Positions 1 through 7,200 of a DNA stretch of 8,991 bases are shown in pieces. The notes under the pieces were generated by a model. The model ran no database searches. It had not been told where the DNA came from and saw only the letters and a program-made list of their open reading frames with translations. The stretch is from NCBI GenBank assembly GCA_016927635.1, contig JAFGMJ010000152.1:1-8991 (forward strand). The letters run 5' to 3'. Position 1 is the stretch's first letter; the number at the start of each line of letters is the position of its first letter. The position numbers and the translations under genes are program-made. Origin of the DNA: Actinomycetota bacterium. GTDB taxonomy: Bacteria > Actinomycetota > Humimicrobiia > Humimicrobiales > Humimicrobiaceae.

Positions 1-53
1 AATAAATATATTAATATATAAATCATCTGCAGAAAGTAAATTGAATAAATCCT

Positions 54-75
54 TTACTTATAGTAAGATTTTTTT
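54..75 (+). terminator. Weak terminator-like hairpin upstream of plsY
   Basis: TTACT (54-58) and AGTAA (62-66) can pair around a TAT loop, with one extra T-G wobble at the base. A run of seven T follows at 69-75. The order stem then T-tract is that of an intrinsic terminator for a rightward transcript entering from the left. The stem is short and AT-rich, so it would be weak, and chance in this AT-rich stretch is a real alternative. Confidence 0.3.
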
Positions 76-94
76 ATTATTTTTGGCTTTTTTG

Positions 95-122
95 TTTTAC
101 TCAAGAAGTTTTCTGATATAAT
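95..122 (+). promoter_or_regulatory. Probable sigma-70-type promoter for the plsY-led operon
   Basis: A perfect TATAAT lies at 117-122, preceded by TGA at 114-116, which gives an extended -10 (TGN). A poor -35 candidate, TTTTAC, lies at 95-100 with a 16-nt spacer; extended -10 promoters tolerate weak -35 boxes. Transcription would start near 129 and give a leader of about 70 nt before plsY. This is the best promoter match in front of the rightward gene run. The inference rests on motif match only. Confidence 0.55.
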
Positions 123-201
123 TTCCGATAAATCAGATTTGTCAGTATTGTTTTTCAACAAAAAAGGAATCCTGATTAAAAACCCTTGCTTTAGATGAAA
201 G

Positions 202-855
202 ATGGATACAGTGATTATATATAAAATATTACTCGTTATTTTTTCCTACCTCCTCGGTGCGGTGCCGACAGGATATATAATTTTCAGGCTAAAAACACGA
301 GGGGGTGACATAAGACAGCAGGGTAGCGGAAATGTCGGAGGAACAAATGTTACCAGAACGATAGGCGTGCCCTTAGGTGTACTGACAATAATAATAGATA
401 TACTTAAAGGATTTATACCTCTTCTGGTTATTTATCTTTTGTTTAAAGGGGACCTTGTAACGCTTTCAGCGGCTGCCGTTGCTGCAGTATTGGGGCATGA
501 CTATCCTGTTTATCTTAAATTCAGGGGTGGTAAAGGCATATCCACTTCTTATGGAGTAATAATAGGACTTTGCTGTTTTGCAGTCTCTGAGGGCCATTCA
601 ATTTGGGTCAGGTTAATACCGGTACTTGCAATACTGGTTACATGGTCAGTAGTTTTTTTAATATCGAAAATAGTTTCACTTTCATCGCTTCTTGCTGCAG
701 TTGCTACACCGGTTTCATTTTATCTCTCGGGGCACAGCATACCGGTGGTCATCGCAGCAATTTGTCTTTTTGTATTAACATTTATTGCGCATAGGGATAA
801 TATAAAGAGACTTATTAGAAAAGAAGAAAAAAAATTGAAGGGGAAGGGAGCATAA
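202..855 (+). CDS. plsY: Glycerol-3-phosphate 1-O-acyltransferase PlsY (membrane)
   Basis: PlsY transfers an acyl group from acyl-phosphate to the sn-1 position of glycerol-3-phosphate, making lysophosphatidic acid, the first committed step of phospholipid synthesis in most bacteria. All three family motifs are visible: GSGNVGGTN at residues 41-49, GHDYPVYLKFRGGKG at 98-112 and AHRDNIKR at 196-203. Several hydrophobic segments fit the polytopic inner-membrane fold. At 217 aa it is slightly longer than usual; the extra length seems to be a loop near residues 130-140 (SEGHSIWVRL). No good Shine-Dalgarno precedes ATG 202. GTG 211 is an alternative start that would remove three residues. It leads the gene run and ends 5 nt before guaB3, whose ribosome site lies inside the plsY 3' end, so translation is probably coupled. 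The acyl-phosphate-making partner PlsX is not in the window. Confidence 0.95.
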   Translation: MDTVIIYKILLVIFSYLLGAVPTGYIIFRLKTRGGDIRQQGSGNVGGTNVTRTIGVPLGVLTIIIDILKGFIPLLVIYLLFKGDLVTLSAAAVAAVLGHDYPVYLKFRGGKGISTSYGVIIGLCCFAVSEGHSIWVRLIPVLAILVTWSVVFLISKIVSLSSLLAAVATPVSFYLSGHSIPVVIAAICLFVLTFIAHRDNIKRLIRKEEKKLKGKGA

Positions 856-860
856 AATAA

Positions 861-2018
861 ATGGAAATTGAAATTGGAAAGGGAAAATCGGGCAGGAGGT
901 CTTACGGTTTTGATGAGATAGCTATTGTACCCAGCAGAAGGACAAGGGATCCTGAAGATATTGATATTTCTGCAAACATAGACAGATTTAAACTTAAAAT
1001 ACCTGTTCTGGCTTCAGCTATGGATGGCGTAGTGGATATTAATCTTGCCTTGCAGATGGATAAAATAGGCGGCATGGCAGTTCTTAATCTTGAAGGCATT
1101 CAGACAAGATATGAAAATGCCGATGAAATGCTTGAAAAAATCGCAAAATTCAATGATTCTGAAGCTACAAGAAAGATGCAGGGAGTATATATGCAGCCTA
1201 TACAGGAAGAACTTATAGCCAAAAGAATAAAGCAGATAAAAGAAAAAGGTGCTACCGCGATAGCTTCCCTTACACCTCAAAAAGTGCAAAAATATTATAA
1301 AACAACACTGGATGCAGGTCTTGACATACTTGTAATACAGGGAACCGTTATAAGCGCTGAACATGTAAGCACTTCAAGAGAACCCCTTGACCTGAAAAAA
1401 TTTATACCCGAATGTCCCATACCGGTAATAGTGGGGGGCTGCTGCTCTTTTGCGGCCTCACTTCATTTGATGAGGACCGGTGCCGTAGGAGTGCTGGTGG
1501 GCGTTGGCCCGGGAGCTGCCTGCACGACCAGGCAGGTTCTTGGCATAGGTGTGCCTCAGGCAACGGCAATAGCTGATGCGGCAGCAGCAAGATCAAGGCA
1601 TCTCGAAGAAACAGGAAAATATGTCATGGTTATTGCTGACGGGGGCATGAGAACCGGTGGCGATATAGCTAAGGCGATTGCCTGCGGTGCGGACATGGTA
1701 ATGATTGGCGCTCCTCTTTCAAGAGCCAAGGAGGCTCCAGGAAGGGGATACCACTGGGGCATGGCCACTTTTCATCCTGATCTCCCAAGAGGAGCAAGAG
1801 TAAAAACAGATATTGCAGCAACACTTGAAGAGATTCTTGTAGGTCCAGCTCACGAAAATGACGGAACGCTAAATTTATGCGGCGCCCTGAGGACCTCAAT
1901 GGCCACCTGCGGCTATCTTAACATAAAGGAATTCCAGAAAGCTGAAGTAATGGTGGCGCCGTCGATTAAGACTGAGGGTAAATTTCATCAGCAGACCCAG
2001 AAAATAGGAATGGGATAA
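861..2018 (+). CDS. guaB3: GuaB3-family IMP dehydrogenase (no CBS domains)
   Basis: This TIM-barrel enzyme of the IMPDH/GMP reductase family most likely oxidises IMP to XMP with NAD+, the rate-limiting step of guanine nucleotide synthesis. The nucleophile loop GPGAACTTR carries the catalytic Cys at residue 221, followed by the usual GIGVPQATA segment; phosphate-binding glycines lie near GGMRTGGDIAKAIACGADMVM. At 385 aa it lacks the paired CBS domains of canonical GuaB (about 480-500 aa), and the flap region (GYHWGMATFHPDLPRGARV) is short and unlike the canonical Arg-Tyr flap. Both are traits of the GuaB3 subgroup, a member of which from cyanobacteria is known to have IMPDH activity; many databases call the group only IMPDH-related. 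A strong AAGGGAG (844-850) sits 10 nt before the ATG. Its place directly before guaA supports the XMP-forming role. GMP reductase is the main alternative, less likely in this context. Confidence 0.9.
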   Translation: MEIEIGKGKSGRRSYGFDEIAIVPSRRTRDPEDIDISANIDRFKLKIPVLASAMDGVVDINLALQMDKIGGMAVLNLEGIQTRYENADEMLEKIAKFNDSEATRKMQGVYMQPIQEELIAKRIKQIKEKGATAIASLTPQKVQKYYKTTLDAGLDILVIQGTVISAEHVSTSREPLDLKKFIPECPIPVIVGGCCSFAASLHLMRTGAVGVLVGVGPGAACTTRQVLGIGVPQATAIADAAAARSRHLEETGKYVMVIADGGMRTGGDIAKAIACGADMVMIGAPLSRAKEAPGRGYHWGMATFHPDLPRGARVKTDIAATLEEILVGPAHENDGTLNLCGALRTSMATCGYLNIKEFQKAEVMVAPSIKTEGKFHQQTQKIGMG

Positions 2019-2063
2019 AAGATTTTTATCTTTGATTTTTAAATTATTACCGGGAGTAGATAA

Positions 2064-3641
2064 ATGGAAAATATAATAGTCCTGGATTTTGGAGGGCAGT
2101 ACAGCCAGCTCATAGCAAGACGCGTAAGAGAGCTCAGGGTTTATTCTGAGCTTTTGCCTTTTAACACTTCACTGGATGCCATAAAGGAAAAGAATCCCTC
2201 AGGAATAATTTTTTCAGGCTCTCCCGGAAGCATATCTGCAAAAAATTATACATATCAGAATAATAAGCAGGATTATTCAATTGAATACAAAAACAAAGCT
2301 CCAGAGGTGCCCGCTGGCATATTTGAACTTGGCATACCGGTACTTGGCATATGCTATGGCATGCAGCTTATAACCCATCTTCTTGGAGGAGAGGTAAGTG
2401 GTTCAGGCAGCAATGAGTTTGGAAAGACTGAAATGGACCTTTTGGCAGAAAGCCCGCTTTTTAAAGGCCTGAAGCAGACAGAAGTCTGCTGGATGAGCCA
2501 CAGGGACAGCGTTGTAAAAATACCTTATGGCTTTAAGGTGATAGCGTCAACACCCACGCTGCCTGTAGCAGGGATAGGAAATAATGATAAAAAAATCTAT
2601 GGAATACAGTTTCATCCTGAAGTGATTCATACGCCTTCCGGTATGGAAATATTGAAAAATTTTTTATTTGATATATGCGGTTGCACTCCTTCCTGGACAA
2701 TGGTTTCAATAATAGAGAATCAGGCAGCCAGTATAAAAAATACGGTAAGGGGCAGAAATGTTATTTGCGCTTTAAGCGGAGGGGTTGATTCTACGGTATC
2801 AGCGCTTCTTGTAAATAAAGCTGTAGGAAGAAAACTGACATGCATATTTGTGGACCATGGCCTGCTAAGATATGGGGAAGACCAGCAGGTTGAAAAAACT
2901 TTCAGGGAAAATTTTAAAATCAATTTCATACATATCAAGGCAAAAGAAAGGTTTCTTTCAAAATTAAAAGATGTAACTGATCCGGAAGAAAAGAGAAAGA
3001 TAATAGGCAATGAATTCATCAGGGTATTTGAGGAAGAAGCACGAAAAATAAAAAATGTGGAGTACCTTGTACAGGGAACCCTTTATTCTGATGTTATCGA
3101 AAGTGGTACAGGTGTTGCCGCAAAAATTAAATCCCACCATAATGTAGGCGGCCTCCCGGCAGACATGAACATTAAACTTATAGAGCCTTTAAGGCTGCTT
3201 TTTAAAGATGAGGTTAGAAAACTTGGTATAGAACTTGGACTTTCAGAGGAAATAGTAAGGCGGCAGCCTTTTCCAGGACCGGGTCTTGCGATACGTATAA
3301 TAGGAGAGGTCACGCATGAGAGACTGGAAATACTTAAAATGGCTGATAGAATAGTACTCGAGGAAATAAAAAGAGCTGACCTTTACCAGAAAATATGGCA
3401 GTCTTTTGCAGTGTTGCCCGCAATAAAAAGTGTGGGAGTTATGGGTGATGAGCGAACCTATGCATATCCTATTGTTATAAGGGCGGTAAACAGTGAGGAT
3501 GCAATGACAGCGGATTGGGTAAGGCTTCCATATGAAGTAATGGAAAGAATGAGCAGCCGTATAATAAATGAAGTGGATGGCGTCAACAGGGTTGTCTATG
3601 ATATAAGCTCTAAGCCTCCAAGTACAATAGAGTGGGAATAA
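2064..3641 (+). CDS. guaA: GMP synthase (glutamine-hydrolysing)
   Basis: GuaA aminates XMP to GMP using ATP and ammonia released from glutamine, in the cytosol. The N-terminal class I glutamine amidotransferase domain has the nucleophile Cys97 in GICYGMQ, with His184 and Glu186 in FHPEV completing the triad. The ATP-pyrophosphatase P-loop SGGVDS is at residues 238-243, and the C-terminal dimerisation domain shows [10 protein letters not shown] and ends in the typical [10 protein letters not shown]. Its 525 aa is about full length. Compared with the E. coli enzyme as I recall it, an insertion of roughly 17 residues lies at about 62-78, between the oxyanion-strand glycine motif and the nucleophile elbow. 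GGGAG (2052-2056) is placed 7 nt before the ATG. The 45-nt gap after guaB3 suggests co-transcription, giving the complete IMP-to-GMP branch in two adjacent genes. Confidence 0.97.
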   Translation: MENIIVLDFGGQYSQLIARRVRELRVYSELLPFNTSLDAIKEKNPSGIIFSGSPGSISAKNYTYQNNKQDYSIEYKNKAPEVPAGIFELGIPVLGICYGMQLITHLLGGEVSGSGSNEFGKTEMDLLAESPLFKGLKQTEVCWMSHRDSVVKIPYGFKVIASTPTLPVAGIGNNDKKIYGIQFHPEVIHTPSGMEILKNFLFDICGCTPSWTMVSIIENQAASIKNTVRGRNVICALSGGVDSTVSALLVNKAVGRKLTCIFVDHGLLRYGEDQQVEKTFRENFKINFIHIKAKERFLSKLKDVTDPEEKRKIIGNEFIRVFEEEARKIKNVEYLVQGTLYSDVIESGTGVAAKIKSHHNVGGLPADMNIKLIEPLRLLFKDEVRKLGIELGLSEEIVRRQPFPGPGLAIRIIGEVTHERLEILKMADRIVLEEIKRADLYQKIWQSFAVLPAIKSVGVMGDERTYAYPIVIRAVNSEDAMTADWVRLPYEVMERMSSRIINEVDGVNRVVYDISSKPPSTIEWE

Positions 3642-3673
3642 ATTATGAGAATTTTAAAAAAAGGGAGTTACTT

Positions 3674-3958
3674 ATGGAAGAAGATTTTAAGAAACAATTA
3701 AAAAAATACAGGGAAGATATAGATAATATAGACAAGGGTCTTGTGGAACTTCTTAATAAAAGAGCCGTAATTGTCTCAAATATAAAAAAGCTCAAAAGCG
3801 GGCATAATATGCCTTTATATGACGCAAAAAGAGAGGAAGACCTTATTAACAATATAGTAAAATATAATAAAGGTCCATTATATAATGATAATATAATACA
3901 GATATTTGAATCGATTTTGCGCAATGTTCAGATACTTGAAAAGGACGAGACTTTATAA
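3674..3958 (+). CDS. Stand-alone chorismate mutase, AroQ class
   Basis: This enzyme rearranges chorismate to prephenate, the branch step to phenylalanine and tyrosine. The 94-aa all-helical protein matches the AroQ class: Arg13, Arg30, Lys41, Asp50, Arg53 and Glu54 correspond, with a constant offset of two, to Arg11, Arg28, Lys39, Asp48, Arg51 and Glu52 of the E. coli PheA mutase domain. The position matching E. coli Gln88 appears to be Glu89, as in the yeast enzyme, if IFESILRNVQILE is aligned with the usual C-terminal helix. I chose ATG 3674 because AAGGGAG (3661-3667) lies 6 nt before it; an in-frame ATG at 3632 would overlap guaA by 10 nt and add 14 residues with no counterpart in the family. 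No dehydratase, dehydrogenase or ACT domain is attached. It lies 23 nt before the DAHP synthase gene. The symbol is left blank because aroQ is also used for dehydroquinase. Confidence 0.93.
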   Translation: MEEDFKKQLKKYREDIDNIDKGLVELLNKRAVIVSNIKKLKSGHNMPLYDAKREEDLINNIVKYNKGPLYNDNIIQIFESILRNVQILEKDETL

Positions 3959-3981
3959 GCAGGTGATAATTTTAATTTATT

Positions 3982-4803
3982 ATGGAAAAGGTAAACAATA
4001 AAAAAGAAGCACTGGCTAAACGGGAAAATAAAAAAAATCTAATCAGGGAAGGCTTTATCACAGTTATTGCAGGCCCCTGCGCAATTGAAAGCCGGGAGCA
4101 GCTGGAAAGTATTGCAAAACTTGTCAAGGAAAGCGGCCTTACTTATCTCAGGGGAGGAGCTTACAAACCAAGGACCTCACCATACAGTTTTCAGGGACTT
4201 GAGCGAAAAGGCCTTGAGTATATAAAAGAGATTTCAGATAAATACGGGCTAAAAACAGTTACTGAAGTTACAGATGCGGATACAGTGGATATAGTCGCCA
4301 AATATGTAGATGTACTGCAGATAGGCACAAGGAATATGTCAAATTTTGCACTTCTGAAAAAGGTGGGAAAAGTTGCAAACCAGATGAATAGGTCGGTTAT
4401 TTTAAAAAGGGGATGGGCTTCAACTATAAAAGAATGGCTTCTTGCCGTTGAGTATATAACTTCCCAGGGAAGCACCGAAGTCGTTTTATGTGAAAGAGGC
4501 ATAAGGACTTTTGAGCCATACACAAGGTTTACCCTGGACCTTTCAGCTGTTCCTGTAATTAAAAAATTAAGCAAACTGCCTATTATAATCGACCCATCAC
4601 ATGCCGTTGGCCAGAGCGATCTTGTAATTCCTATGAGCAGGGCGGCAATTGCAGTGGGCTCAGACGGCCTTATTGTAGAAATTCACACAAATCCGGAAAA
4701 GGCTTTATGTGACGGCCAGCAGGCATTAAACGCACGCCAGACAAAAGAGATGCTCAGCCAGGTGGAGTTTATAGCTAATTTTTTTGGTAAAAAAATATTA
4801 TGA
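3982..4803 (+). CDS. aroF: DAHP synthase, type I-beta, core-only
   Basis: 3-Deoxy-7-phosphoheptulonate synthase condenses phosphoenolpyruvate with erythrose 4-phosphate, the first step of the shikimate pathway. Family motifs are clear: [49 protein letters not shown] and [15 protein letters not shown]. The metal ligands expected for the family are Cys33, His207, Glu233 and Asp244. At 273 aa it is essentially the catalytic barrel. The roughly 25 residues before the barrel are lysine-rich and too short for the ferredoxin-like regulatory domain of the Thermotoga enzyme or the chorismate mutase domain of the Bacillus enzyme. KDO8P synthase is a related alternative but the motifs favour DAHP synthase. 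AGGTGAT (3961-3967) lies 14 nt before the ATG, longer than ideal; an in-frame stop at 3973-3975 rules out an upstream extension. Feedback control, if any, probably comes from the adjacent mutase or from another paralogue. Confidence 0.95.
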   Translation: MEKVNNKKEALAKRENKKNLIREGFITVIAGPCAIESREQLESIAKLVKESGLTYLRGGAYKPRTSPYSFQGLERKGLEYIKEISDKYGLKTVTEVTDADTVDIVAKYVDVLQIGTRNMSNFALLKKVGKVANQMNRSVILKRGWASTIKEWLLAVEYITSQGSTEVVLCERGIRTFEPYTRFTLDLSAVPVIKKLSKLPIIIDPSHAVGQSDLVIPMSRAAIAVGSDGLIVEIHTNPEKALCDGQQALNARQTKEMLSQVEFIANFFGKKIL

Positions 4804-4874
4804 AAAAAGACCCCAGCTTTAAATGCTGCACTATAAAATAAAAATATTTCAGAAATAAATAACTTTCTTACATT

Positions 4875-4880
4875 TATAAT
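4875..4880 (+). promoter_or_regulatory. Possible -10 box for pcrA
   Basis: A perfect TATAAT lies in the 100-nt gap between aroF and pcrA. It would place transcription start near 4887, leaving a leader of under 20 nt. I see no acceptable -35 hexamer at normal spacing and no TGN extension, and the gap is very AT-rich, so a chance match is likely enough to keep this tentative. If real, pcrA can be transcribed apart from the biosynthetic operon. Confidence 0.3.
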
Positions 4881-4903
4881 TATTTTAAAAGATTCAGGTA
4901 ATT

Positions 4904-7126
4904 TTGGAACTGGAAAAATACCTCAACAGCGTACAACTCGAAGCTGTTAAAAGAATTAAAAACCCGCTTCTGGTCATTGCTGGCGCCGGCAGCGGCAAAA
5001 CAAGGGTGCTGACATATAAAATATCCTATCTGATAAAAGAAATCGGTGTTGACCCGTTTAACATACTTGCAATAACTTTTACAAATAAAGCTGCACGTGA
5101 AATGAAAAAGAGAGTAATCGAGCTGGTCGGAAGGGTCGGGGAAATAATGTGGGTGAGTACATTTCATTCATTCTGTGCAAAGATACTGCGGTATGAGATA
5201 TATCATGCAGGCCTGAATTCAAATTTTGTGATTTATGATGATTCTGACCAGCTAAGCCTTGTAGCAAAATGCCTTTCAGAATTAGATATAGACAACAAGA
5301 GATTTTCTCCAAGAACCATACAGGCTTTTATATCAGATGCAAAAAACAGGCTCATAGATCATTCTGCGTATGCAGATATGGCGGCAGACTTCTATGAAAA
5401 AAATGTTGCAAGAGTTTATCCTCTTTACCAGAGCAAACTATTAAAAGCAAATGCGGTTGATTTTGATGATCTGCTTATGTACACAGCAGATATATTAAAA
5501 AAATATCCTGAAGTAAGAGCAAAATATCAGGAAAAATTCAAATATATACTGGTTGATGAATTTCAGGATACTAACATGGCCCAGAATGAAATAGTCATGC
5601 TGCTGGCAGAAAAATATCAAAACGTTTATGTGGTGGGCGATGATGACCAGAGCATTTACAGCTGGCGGGGTGCGGAAATTGAAAATATAATCAATTTTGA
5701 AAAAAACTTTAAAAACACTGAAATAATCAAACTTGAACAGAATTACCGTTCAACAAAGACAATACTCGAAGCGGCAAACAGCATTATTTTAAATAATGAA
5801 AGCCGCAAAGATAAAAAACTCTGGACTGAAAATATACAGGGTGACCTGATTTCAAAATATACTGCTTCGACTGAAAAAGAGGAAACAGCTTTCCTCGTCT
5901 CAAAAATAAAAGAAACTGTAAAAAAAGAAGGCAAAAGATACCGCGACTTTGCAGTATTTTACAGGACGAATGCGCAGTCAAGGACTGTAGAGGAAATGCT
6001 TGTTAGAGAAAACTTACCATACAAGATATATGGGGGTTTAAGGTTTTATGATCGTAAAGAAATTAAAGATATGCTGGCTTATTTAAAACTTATATCCAAT
6101 CCCAGGGATATAATAAGCCTTTTAAGAATAGTAAATGTACCCAGCAGGAAAATCGGGAAAGCAACAATTACAGAAATTGAAAAATATGCAGTGAATAACA
6201 AAAAAACTTTTGTTGAAGCTTTTTACCAAAACAATGAAATAGACAGTCTGGGAAATCCCGTGAAAAAAAGGCTTGAAGGCTTTATTGAAATGATAAGCAG
6301 TTTCAGGAAGTTTGCGGCGGATGGAGCAGCCCCGGATAAGCTTCTTGAAAAGGTTTGGACAGACACTGGTTATATGCAGGAACTGAAATATGAAAAAACC
6401 GTAGAGGCTGCAAACAGGATTGAAAACCTCCAGGAGCTCCTGACTGTTGCGCATGAGCATAATAATAAAAATCCAAAAAATTCTCTGCCTGGAGGCATTG
6501 GCTTGCTTGAAAATTTCCTGGAAGAAATATCCCTTATTACTGATATAGATAATTTTGATGACAGCATGGATGCAGTTGTCCTTATGACTCTCCATAATGC
6601 AAAGGGCCTGGAATTTCCTGTAGTATTTATCATAGGCATGGAGGAAGGGATATTTCCTCATTCAAGAAGCATGGAAAGCATGTCTGATCTTGAAGAAGAA
6701 AGAAGGCTGTGCTATGTCGGCATAACCAGAGCGATGGAAAAAGTTTATCTTACATGTGCTGTAAGCAGGAATATTTTTGGCAATACAAGCTACAGGAATA
6801 TTTCAAGGTTTTTAAAAGAAATACCAAAAAACCTTATAAAGGACGAAAACAGTAAAGTATTTTCTTCACAGATTTCGACAGCAAAAGCAGTTTTTAAAAG
6901 AAATTATGATAAGAAAACTAAGGATATCTGGGCAGATTATGCATGCAGTGATAGTCCTGTGTCTGACGCTTACCAGGTCGGCGATACAGTAGAACATAAG
7001 ATGTGGGGCAGAGGCAAAGTAGTCAATAAGACGGTTTTAAAAGATGATATAGAGCTTGAGGTAATTTTTTCAAAAGCTGGCCATAAACACCTGCTTGTAA
7101 GCTTTGCACCTTTAAGAAAATTATGA
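4904..7126 (+). CDS. pcrA: ATP-dependent DNA helicase PcrA/UvrD (superfamily 1A)
   Basis: This 3'-5' DNA helicase/translocase acts in nucleotide excision and mismatch-type repair, in clearing recombinase and RNA polymerase, and in Gram-positives in rolling-circle plasmid replication. All SF1 motifs are present in order: Walker A AGAGSGKT at residues 26-33, motif II DEFQDTN from Asp218, motif III DDQSIYSWRG, motif IV with EQNYRST, motif V LHNAKGLEFPVVF and motif VI YVGITRA near 604-610. Residues about 690-740 (YQVGDTVEHKMWGRGKV to the end) form the Tudor-like tail that in PcrA/UvrD binds RNA polymerase. The length of 740 aa is normal. Translation starts at TTG: AGG at 4896-4898 lies 5 nt upstream, the resulting N terminus ELEKYLNSVQLEAV matches the family, and a stop at 4886-4888 closes the frame upstream. 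It is convergent with the leftward ABC genes. Confidence 0.96.
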   Translation: MELEKYLNSVQLEAVKRIKNPLLVIAGAGSGKTRVLTYKISYLIKEIGVDPFNILAITFTNKAAREMKKRVIELVGRVGEIMWVSTFHSFCAKILRYEIYHAGLNSNFVIYDDSDQLSLVAKCLSELDIDNKRFSPRTIQAFISDAKNRLIDHSAYADMAADFYEKNVARVYPLYQSKLLKANAVDFDDLLMYTADILKKYPEVRAKYQEKFKYILVDEFQDTNMAQNEIVMLLAEKYQNVYVVGDDDQSIYSWRGAEIENIINFEKNFKNTEIIKLEQNYRSTKTILEAANSIILNNESRKDKKLWTENIQGDLISKYTASTEKEETAFLVSKIKETVKKEGKRYRDFAVFYRTNAQSRTVEEMLVRENLPYKIYGGLRFYDRKEIKDMLAYLKLISNPRDIISLLRIVNVPSRKIGKATITEIEKYAVNNKKTFVEAFYQNNEIDSLGNPVKKRLEGFIEMISSFRKFAADGAAPDKLLEKVWTDTGYMQELKYEKTVEAANRIENLQELLTVAHEHNNKNPKNSLPGGIGLLENFLEEISLITDIDNFDDSMDAVVLMTLHNAKGLEFPVVFIIGMEEGIFPHSRSMESMSDLEEERRLCYVGITRAMEKVYLTCAVSRNIFGNTSYRNISRFLKEIPKNLIKDENSKVFSSQISTAKAVFKRNYDKKTKDIWADYACSDSPVSDAYQVGDTVEHKMWGRGKVVNKTVLKDDIELEVIFSKAGHKHLLVSFAPLRKL

Positions 7127-7179
7127 TTCTTCAGTAAAGATAAAACTTCCCGTAAAGTGGTTACAAAGGCTGAAATCAT
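7123..7179. terminator. Possible bidirectional terminator between convergent genes
   Basis: In the gap between pcrA and the ABC ATPase gene, ATGATT-CT-TCAG (7123-7134) can pair with CTGAAATCAT (7170-7179), a 10-bp stem with a 2-nt bulge. The 35-nt loop contains a further small hairpin, ACTT (7145-7148) with AAGT (7155-7158). The right arm runs into TTTTATA on the plus strand, and on the minus strand the other arm is followed by AATTTTCTT. The left arm includes the pcrA stop codon. The bulge, long loop and low GC make it a weak candidate, but it is the only extended pairing in this gap. Confidence 0.35.
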
Positions 7180-7200
7180 TTTATAAGATGCTGAAGCTTA

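Noticed and set aside
123..201. Purine or other riboswitch in the leader before plsY.
   Set aside because: The leader is only about 70 nt, and I see only a 6-bp AATCAG/CTGATT pairing (131-136 with 172-177) and no conserved aptamer core.
195..224. Nine-codon mini-ORF (ATG 195 to TAA 222-224) overlapping the plsY start, a possible translational decoy.
   Set aside because: It has no Shine-Dalgarno, and short overlapping frames are expected by chance in AT-rich DNA.
861..2018. A truncated or decayed guaB, given the missing CBS domains.
   Set aside because: The frame is intact, the catalytic loop is complete, and the missing domains and short flap are the normal state of the GuaB3 subgroup.
2018..2033. 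Perfect 6-bp hairpin AAAGAT/ATCTTT with a TTTT loop between guaB3 and guaA, as a terminator or attenuator.
   Set aside because: The stem is almost all A-T and the following T-run is interrupted; the tight spacing to guaA suggests continued transcription.
3632..3673. Upstream ATG extending the chorismate mutase by 14 residues and overlapping guaA.
   Set aside because: There is no suitable ribosome site before 3632, the added residues have no counterpart in AroQ proteins, and ATG 3674 has AAGGGAG at ideal spacing.
4814..4828. Hairpin CAGC/GCTG just after aroF as a terminator.
   Set aside because: Only four base pairs with a 7-nt AT loop, and no T-tract follows.
6122..6661. Long open frame of 179 codons on the minus strand inside pcrA.
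   Set aside because: It lies wholly opposite a clearly conserved helicase sequence, has low-complexity Phe/Ile/Tyr-rich content typical of antisense frames, and has no family motif. The other antisense frames in guaB3, guaA, aroF and the ABC genes were rejected for the same reasons.
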